DNA of 11,204 nucleotides, from the NCBI GenBank assembly GCA_024277475.1, contig JAJRVC010000022.1, positions 1 through 11,204 of the forward strand, in the 5' to 3' direction. Source of the stretch: Deltaproteobacteria bacterium. Its GTDB lineage: Bacteria > Desulfobacterota > Desulfobacteria > Desulfobacterales > JAFDCJ01. A model generated the notes under the pieces. That model saw nothing but the letters and a program-made list of their open reading frames with translations. It was not told the DNA's origin and ran no database searches. Positions 7,538-11,204 of the stretch are shown here, piece after piece. Both the position numbers and the translations under genes were made by a program. Each line of letters starts with the position of its first letter. Within the stretch, counting starts at the first letter, position 1.

Positions 7538-7566
7538 TTTATATATGACCCAAGCGACTTAGGCAA
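7538..7566 (-). promoter_or_regulatory. candidate promoter of the beta-helix gene (and glmM)
   Basis: On the minus strand a -35 TTGCCT (7561-7566) and -10 TATAAA (7538-7543) are separated by exactly 17 bases. Transcription would start near 7531, about 97 bases before the preferred ATG at 7434 or 58 before the TTG at 7473. It is the best minus-strand promoter seen in the AT-rich divergent gap. Confidence 0.45.
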
Positions 7567-7594
7567 TTAAAATTTTTATTCGTGATCAATTACA

Positions 7595-7636
7595 GCTTGT
7601 TTTCTTTTGAAATCTGCTCTGAAACAAGCAGTTTTT
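7595..7636 (+). other. two mutually exclusive hairpins in the divergent gap
   Basis: GCTTGTTT (7595-7602) is an exact reverse complement of AAACAAGC (7622-7629). CTGCT (7614-7618) pairs with AGCAG (7627-7631), which is followed by TTTTT (7632-7636). The two stems share 7627-7629, so only one can form. The second resembles a small intrinsic terminator for plus-strand RNA. I see no plus-strand gene or firm promoter upstream to feed it, so it may be a minor terminator for stray transcription or chance structure in AT-rich DNA. Confidence 0.25.
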
Positions 7637-7679
7637 CTAAAATCAATGGCAGTACAAAAAATAAATTTTATAATTCCCC

Positions 7680-7708
7680 TTGACATGCGTACATAATGCG
7701 CGCATTAT
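7680..7708 (+). promoter_or_regulatory. candidate promoter of the GntR-cupin-aminotransferase operon
   Basis: A perfect -35 box TTGACA (7680-7685) is followed after 17 bases by CATTAT (7703-7708, 4 of 6 matches to TATAAT). Transcription would start near 7715, about 90 bases before the regulator ATG. The -10 box and most of the spacer lie inside an 18-bp palindrome, the arrangement expected for a repressible promoter. Confidence 0.5.
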
Positions 7709-7709
7709 G
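7692..7709. promoter_or_regulatory. perfect 18-bp palindrome, likely operator
   Basis: CATAATGCGCGCATTATG is identical to its own reverse complement over all 18 bases. It covers the end of the spacer and the -10 box of the promoter just upstream of a GntR-family gene, so bound protein would block RNA polymerase. GntR/FCD proteins bind as dimers to such short palindromes and often regulate themselves, so autoregulation by the downstream gene is the simplest inference. An imperfect dyad ATGCGTACAT (7686-7695) adjoins on the left. Confidence 0.6.
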
Positions 7710-7804
7710 CAGCCATATTATCTTGTTCTTTTGTTGGAAATGGACGCAATAATTTCAATTTGCTAATTTGACTTATAATTATAAACTTGAAGACGGCCAC
7801 AAGC

Positions 7805-8422
7805 ATGGACCCGATTACCATTTATGAGGACTTGAAACAAAAAATCATCTGGCTGGAACTGGAGCCGGGCAGTACCCTCAATTTAGTCATACTGGCGAAA
7901 TCCTATGGGGTCAGCCGCAATCCGGTTATGCTCGCCCTGACCCGGTTAAACGCCGAAGAATGGGTCGTTCGCAATGGTGTCCACTTTGTCGTCAGTCCCC
8001 TGACTGTTGAGCGCATGCGTGAAATAACCGAGATCCGTGCGGTTATGGAAACTCAGGCTAACATCTGGGCCATGAATCGTATCACACCGAACGGTCTGGA
8101 CAAATTAAAAAAACTGAGAGACGAGATCAAGACTCTTGACTCCAGAGCAAGCAAAAAACAAATCATCGAGTTGGACTTCAAATTTCACCGTCTGATTTAC
8201 CACGAAACACAAAATAATCAACTCAGCCAATTGCTGGAACGATTGCTGAGCCATTATCTGCGGTTTTGGCTGTCCGGTCCCCAGGAAATCAAATCCGAAA
8301 CGTTTTTCAAAGAAGCCCTGGAAATTATTCAGGCTCTGGAAGCCAAAGACGAAATCGGACTCAAGGCGGCCTCAACAGCCCATATCAAGGTCTCTCTGGA
8401 CACCATTATGGGCCTTTCATAA
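7805..8422 (+). CDS. GntR-family transcriptional regulator, FCD (FadR C-terminal) subfamily
   Basis: DNA-binding regulator, 205 residues from the ATG at 7805, normal for the FCD group. A TTG six codons earlier (7787) is possible; neither start has a good ribosome site. The N-terminal winged helix-turn-helix spans about 1-65 (LKQKIIWLELEPGSTL, LAKSYGVSRNPVMLALTRLN). The usual PVREAL of the recognition region is PVMLAL here, removing a conserved Arg. The C-terminal helical sensor domain (about 67-200) starts with LTVERMREITEIRAVMETQA. Asp124 and His128 (DFKFH) and His193 (TAHI) match the metal/ligand-binding residues of FCD proteins. The usual His about eleven residues before the GD turn is Ala171. 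It is first in an apparent operon: 32 bases to the cupin, then 12 to the aminotransferase, so it probably controls both in response to their substrate or product, and itself through the palindrome at 7692-7709. Confidence 0.9.
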   Translation: MDPITIYEDLKQKIIWLELEPGSTLNLVILAKSYGVSRNPVMLALTRLNAEEWVVRNGVHFVVSPLTVERMREITEIRAVMETQANIWAMNRITPNGLDKLKKLRDEIKTLDSRASKKQIIELDFKFHRLIYHETQNNQLSQLLERLLSHYLRFWLSGPQEIKSETFFKEALEIIQALEAKDEIGLKAASTAHIKVSLDTIMGLS

Positions 8423-8454
8423 CCAATAACCAAACATCACAAAGGAGAAACCAA

Positions 8455-8862
8455 ATGGAAGTAGTGCACTGGCGAGATTGTGAAGATAAAAAGATCGATA
8501 AGTTCCCATATAAAGGTAAAAAACTGGATGTTATCGGAACCAGCATACGCTGGCTGTCCAAACACGGCGATGACGGCCACGGTTATCCGGAATATGGTTT
8601 AAGGTTTTTCACCATTCAGCCGGGTGGCCAAATTCCCATTCATAACCACTTCTACCATCAAACCATGTACATTTTATCCGGTGAATTCGAATGCTGGGAT
8701 TTTGATCTAGAAACGGATGAACTGAAAAAAACGCACATCTGCGGTCCCGGATCATCCATCTACATACCCAGCATGCAACCCCATGGTATGAAAAACACAA
8801 CCGATGAACCGGCCACGTTTTTATGCTGTATCTGCAATGTCTACGACGAAGATGCACTTTAG
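8455..8862 (+). CDS. small single-domain cupin, metal-site type
   Basis: Cytoplasmic beta-barrel of 135 residues, with a start chosen at ATG 8455 because AAAGGAG (8441-8447) lies seven bases upstream. The reading frame stays open further left, but that part overlaps the regulator gene. Cupin motif 1 is PGGQIPIHNHFYHQTMYILS (56-75), with His63 and His65 and Gln69 in place of the usual Glu. Motif 2 is GSSIYIPSMQPHGMKN (99-114), giving His110. The inferred metal set is thus 3-His plus Gln, which recalls KdgF-type cupins acting on unsaturated uronate products (from memory). A CxxxCCxC-like cluster (LCCICN, 123-128) sits near the C-terminus. Its place between regulator and aminotransferase suggests an isomerase, hydrolase or dioxygenase step on a small acid, or a substrate sensor. 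No specific reaction can be assigned. Confidence 0.88.
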   Translation: MEVVHWRDCEDKKIDKFPYKGKKLDVIGTSIRWLSKHGDDGHGYPEYGLRFFTIQPGGQIPIHNHFYHQTMYILSGEFECWDFDLETDELKKTHICGPGSSIYIPSMQPHGMKNTTDEPATFLCCICNVYDEDAL

Positions 8863-8874
8863 GAGGAGAAAACC

Positions 8875-10038
8875 ATGAATTTAGCCAAACGTTTGAATGA
8901 TTTCGAAGCCTATTTAGGAACGGCCATGAATGTCATTCTGACCAAAATGAAGGCAGAAGGTAAAGATGTCATCAATCTGGGTCTGGGTGACCCCGACGTG
9001 GTCCCGCCGGATCATATGCGCAAATCTCTGGCTGATGCCTGCTATGAGCCGAATAACCACCACTATCCAAGTTTTTACTCTCCTATGCCGCTAAAAGAAG
9101 CCATTGCGGACTGGTATGAACGTCAGTACGGCGTTAAATGTGACCCGGAAACCGAAATTTTGCCGCTTTTGGGATCGGCGGACGGACTGTTTCACATCCA
9201 TACCTGCTTATTGGACCCCGGTGATTTAGCCCTGGTACCGGACCCCTGCTATCCGGCCTATATTGCCGGTGTTACCATTGCCGGTGGTGTGATCGAACCC
9301 GTGCCGCTGTTAAGGGAGAACGGTTTCATGCCGGACCTGGAGTCCATTTCCCCGGAGACTGCCCGGCGCGCTAAATTGATATGGGTCAACTATCCCAACA
9401 ACCCGACTGCAGCCCATGCCGACGGCGATTTTTATTTTCGTCTGGCCGATTGGGCTAAAAAGTATAATGTTGCCGTAATTTCGGATAATCCTTATTCCGA
9501 GATCTGTTTTGACGGTTACTGCGCACCTTCTTTTTTGCAGGTTCCCGAGGCCAGGGACGTCGGCATAGAATTTAATTCGCTTTCCAAGGCGTTCAATTCT
9601 TGTGGCTGGCGAACCGGATTTATGGTGGGCAACCCTGAGATCATCGCCGGTATGGCCAAAATAAAATCCCATTCGGACCGGGGAATGTTCTACCCCCTGC
9701 AGGTGGCAGCAACGGAAGCCCTTAATGGATCCAACGCGTTTATGCAGGAGCGCAACCAAATGTACCAGCAACGCCGGGATGTGGTTGTGGAAGGCCTGCG
9801 CAAAAGCGGCATAGACGTGGACAGCCCTAAGGGAACATTTTATATCTGGGCATCGTTGCCCGCAGGTGTGACAAATTCCAAAGAATGGTGCTTTAAGGTA
9901 TTGGACGAGATTGCTGTCTGGATGATCCCCGGCTCCATGTACGGCAAGTACGGCGAGGGCTACTTCCGGGTTGCCCTGACCCATCCGGCCAAACGCCTGG
10001 CTGAGGCTATGAACCGACTCAATAAATATCTTGAATAG
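8875..10038 (+). CDS. class I/II PLP aminotransferase, LL-DAP aminotransferase/AspC-like
   Basis: Fold-type I pyridoxal-phosphate aminotransferase moving an amino group between an amino acid and a 2-oxo acid. The 387-residue product is full length. Key residues are visible: INLGLGDPD (33-41), the cofactor loop LLGSADG (98-104), Asn176 in NYPNNPT (172-178), Asp204 and Tyr207 in SDNPYSE, the Schiff-base Lys238 in SLSKAFNSCGWRTGF (235-249), Arg246, and the substrate-carboxylate Arg365 in YFRVAL. The opening resembles the DapL/AspB group, but the Lys region reads SKAFNSCGWRTG instead of the common SKTYNMTGWRIG. Its place in a regulated operon speaks for a catabolic or specialised role over lysine biosynthesis. 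AGGAGGAG (8861-8868) overlaps the cupin stop codon, so translation is probably coupled. Substrate unknown. Confidence 0.9.
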   Translation: MNLAKRLNDFEAYLGTAMNVILTKMKAEGKDVINLGLGDPDVVPPDHMRKSLADACYEPNNHHYPSFYSPMPLKEAIADWYERQYGVKCDPETEILPLLGSADGLFHIHTCLLDPGDLALVPDPCYPAYIAGVTIAGGVIEPVPLLRENGFMPDLESISPETARRAKLIWVNYPNNPTAAHADGDFYFRLADWAKKYNVAVISDNPYSEICFDGYCAPSFLQVPEARDVGIEFNSLSKAFNSCGWRTGFMVGNPEIIAGMAKIKSHSDRGMFYPLQVAATEALNGSNAFMQERNQMYQQRRDVVVEGLRKSGIDVDSPKGTFYIWASLPAGVTNSKEWCFKVLDEIAVWMIPGSMYGKYGEGYFRVALTHPAKRLAEAMNRLNKYLE

Positions 10039-10048
10039 TTATTCGGTA

Positions 10049-10132
10049 ACCGGCGGGGCTGAACACTGACACCTCATCACTTGGAAAATTTAAGCAAAAT
10101 CACCAACAGTCTTGATTCTCACACCCGCCGGT
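10049..10132. repeat. 9-bp inverted repeat in the convergent gap
   Basis: ACCGGCGGG (10049-10057) and CCCGCCGGT (10124-10132) are exact reverse complements 66 bases apart. They lie in the 193-base gap between the aminotransferase and aldolase-like genes, which converge here. ACCGGCG occurs again in direct orientation near 10176. No T-run adjoins, so a classical terminator is not supported for either gene. The gap shows no other feature. Confidence 0.25.
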
Positions 10133-10231
10133 CTCTCGTGAAAGCAGATACTATCGATGTGGTCACTTGGGAAACCGGCGCCAATTTCTTGCTGATTGCG
10201 ATGCCTTTGTTTATTGTGAATGACCGATGTT

Positions 10232-11017
10232 TTATTCTGATATAGCTTTTCGCAAGCCCTCCCCATTGCTTTTCCACCAATTGTGCAGAATCGAAATGTC
10301 GGTGCCGATGTTAAAATGGCGGGCACCTAAATCCTGATAATACCTGGCCTGGTCGACGGTCTCTATTTCTGCGCGAGCAGGTATACCCATTTTGTAAGCG
10401 GTTTCAAAAACCTTGCGGCCGGTATTTTTGATCTCCGTTGAATTGCGTTCACCCGGCCGGCCGATGCTCATGGCATAGTCGGCCGGGCCCCACTGGATCA
10501 TATCGACCCCTTCGACAGACAGAATTTCTTCCAGCTGTTCGACTGCAGACTGTTTTTCGATCATGATCAAAACAACAATATCTTTGAGCGCCTGAACGTA
10601 TTCCGCCGAACCGCCATAACCCATGTAGGCGAACCGGCGGGCGGCGACGCCGTAGAAACCGCCATCTTCGGGAGTTTCCGCCCTGACTATACGCACACAT
10701 TGGCGAACATCTTCGGCCGATCGGCAGTCGGCAAACAAAACTCCCTGGAATCCGGCCCCGATGCCGCGCTGGGCGAGAAACATCCTTGGGTCCTGGTCGA
10801 CCTTGATCGTGGTACCCATGTCATACAATTCAGCCGCCCGACAGAAATTGTCCAATCCATGTAAATCAAAGGGTGCATATTCGGCCAAAAATTCAACATA
10901 ATCATACATCCCGGTATGCCCGATAGACTCGACAATCGACGGCCAGCTACAATGAACCCGGGTTCCAATCGTGGGTTGGCCGGCATTTAACAGTTTGCGC
11001 AATTTGTTCACTCTCAT
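10232..11017 (-). CDS. HpcH/HpaI aldolase family protein with altered catalytic residues
   Basis: TIM-barrel protein of the class II pyruvate-aldolase family (HpcH/HpaI, GarL), whose studied members cleave 4-hydroxy-2-oxo acids to pyruvate and an aldehyde. The 261 residues match the family length. Family pattern: GTRVHCSWPSIVESIGHTG (18-36), YDYVEFLAEYAPFDL (38-52), GFQGVLFADCRSAEDV (89-104), LIMIEKQSAVEQLEEILSVE (150-169), and GVDMIQWGPADYAMSIG (170-186). Glu154 and Asp180 match the metal ligands (Glu149, Asp175 in E. coli HpcH/HpaI). By the same alignment His45 becomes Tyr47, Asp42 becomes Leu44 and Arg70 becomes Lys72, so acid-base chemistry or substrate must differ. GGAGG (11025-11029) lies seven bases before the ATG. 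It converges on the aminotransferase gene and may belong to the same pathway or to a second operon extending off the right edge. Confidence 0.88.
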   Translation of the reverse strand: MRVNKLRKLLNAGQPTIGTRVHCSWPSIVESIGHTGMYDYVEFLAEYAPFDLHGLDNFCRAAELYDMGTTIKVDQDPRMFLAQRGIGAGFQGVLFADCRSAEDVRQCVRIVRAETPEDGGFYGVAARRFAYMGYGGSAEYVQALKDIVVLIMIEKQSAVEQLEEILSVEGVDMIQWGPADYAMSIGRPGERNSTEIKNTGRKVFETAYKMGIPARAEIETVDQARYYQDLGARHFNIGTDISILHNWWKSNGEGLRKAISE

Positions 11018-11204
11018 TCTGTTTCCTCCAAAACGCTGTGTTCATTATGTTTGTCAAATAAAGTCCTCTCCAGGAGGTTCATTATCCTTAAAATCGCCAA
11101 TATTCAATCTTTATTGAACTGAACTACGGTGATCATCGAAACAGAGCACTTTAGGTTCCACTGATATATGCGGCAAGGCTGTCTTGACGCGCAATCTTCC
11201 TTCT
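11018..11204 (-). other. upstream region of the aldolase-like gene; possible 3' end of another gene
   Basis: On the minus strand the heptamer CATAATG (11043-11049) and the related GATAATG (11080-11086) are possible -10 boxes for the aldolase-like gene. The first is also a half-site of the palindrome at 7692-7709. Two minus-strand frames enter open from the right edge: one ends at TAA 11151-11153 after 17 residues (ending AAYISGT), the other at TAA 11111-11113 after 30 residues. Either could be the C-terminus of an upstream gene; the sequence is too short to choose. Confidence 0.3.

Noticed and set aside
7774..7779. A perfect TATAAT just before the regulator gene.
   Set aside because: No acceptable -35 lies 16-18 bases upstream, and transcription would start almost at the start codon. 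The TTGACA promoter at 7680 fits better.
8266..8454. An upstream extension of the cupin reading frame giving a 198-residue protein.
   Set aside because: The extra part overlaps the regulator gene in another frame, has an unnatural composition, and a strong ribosome site points to the ATG at 8455.
9310..9984. A 224-codon open frame on the minus strand.
   Set aside because: It lies wholly inside the aminotransferase gene, and its translation is rich in His, Cys and Arg with no recognisable motif. The plus-strand gene explains the stretch.
10049..10132. The CCGGCG inverted repeat as a terminator for the converging genes.
   Set aside because: The arms are 66 bases apart and no T-run follows on either strand; kept only as a low-confidence repeat.
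10090..10326. A 78-codon minus-strand frame near the end of the aldolase-like gene.
   Set aside because: It overlaps the aldolase-like gene out of frame and the remainder is in the convergent gap; no motif or ribosome site.
1..11204. Mobile element, phage, CRISPR or defence-system content.
   Set aside because: No transposase, integrase, terminal repeats, direct repeat arrays or defence domains were seen; all sizeable coding regions are metabolic, membrane or DNA-maintenance genes.

Overview
The window looks like a piece of a Desulfobacterota (former deltaproteobacterial, possibly sulfate-reducer) chromosome. This is inferred from the gene order xseA-xseB-ispA-dxs, the character of the IspA, GlmM and beta-helix proteins, and a small orphan protein of a type I associate with that group. 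No taxonomic marker gene is present. There is no rRNA, tRNA, insertion sequence or CRISPR array.

Left part (1-3850, all minus strand): a housekeeping run read from right to left. It has a small conserved orphan protein (3569-3850), xseA and xseB (overlapping; the two subunits of exonuclease VII), ispA (farnesyl diphosphate synthase) and the N-terminal third of dxs (first enzyme of the MEP isoprenoid pathway, cut by the window edge). ispA and dxs supply isoprenoid precursors for quinones and the cell-wall lipid carrier.

Middle part (3850-7474): a plus-strand Bax-inhibitor-1 family membrane protein gene with a good promoter and ribosome site converges on glmM (minus). The two are separated by a long symmetrical hairpin that can terminate transcription in both directions. 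Upstream of glmM, on the same strand, lies a gene for a left-handed beta-helix protein resembling the C-terminal half of GlmU but lacking the nucleotidyltransferase half. GlmM feeds UDP-GlcNAc synthesis for peptidoglycan and lipid A.

Right part (7474-11204): an accessory-looking metabolic module. A promoter overlaid by a perfect 18-bp palindrome precedes a GntR/FCD regulator, a small metal-type cupin and a class I/II PLP aminotransferase, tightly spaced on the plus strand. A convergent HpcH/HpaI-family aldolase-like gene follows on the minus strand. The module looks like a regulated pathway for an amino acid or 2-oxo acid. The aldolase-like protein has lost several catalytic residues of the studied enzymes, the cupin has Gln in place of its usual motif Glu, and the regulator lacks one of the usual FCD metal-binding histidines. 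This module is the most likely place for undescribed biochemistry here; its substrate cannot be read from the sequence.
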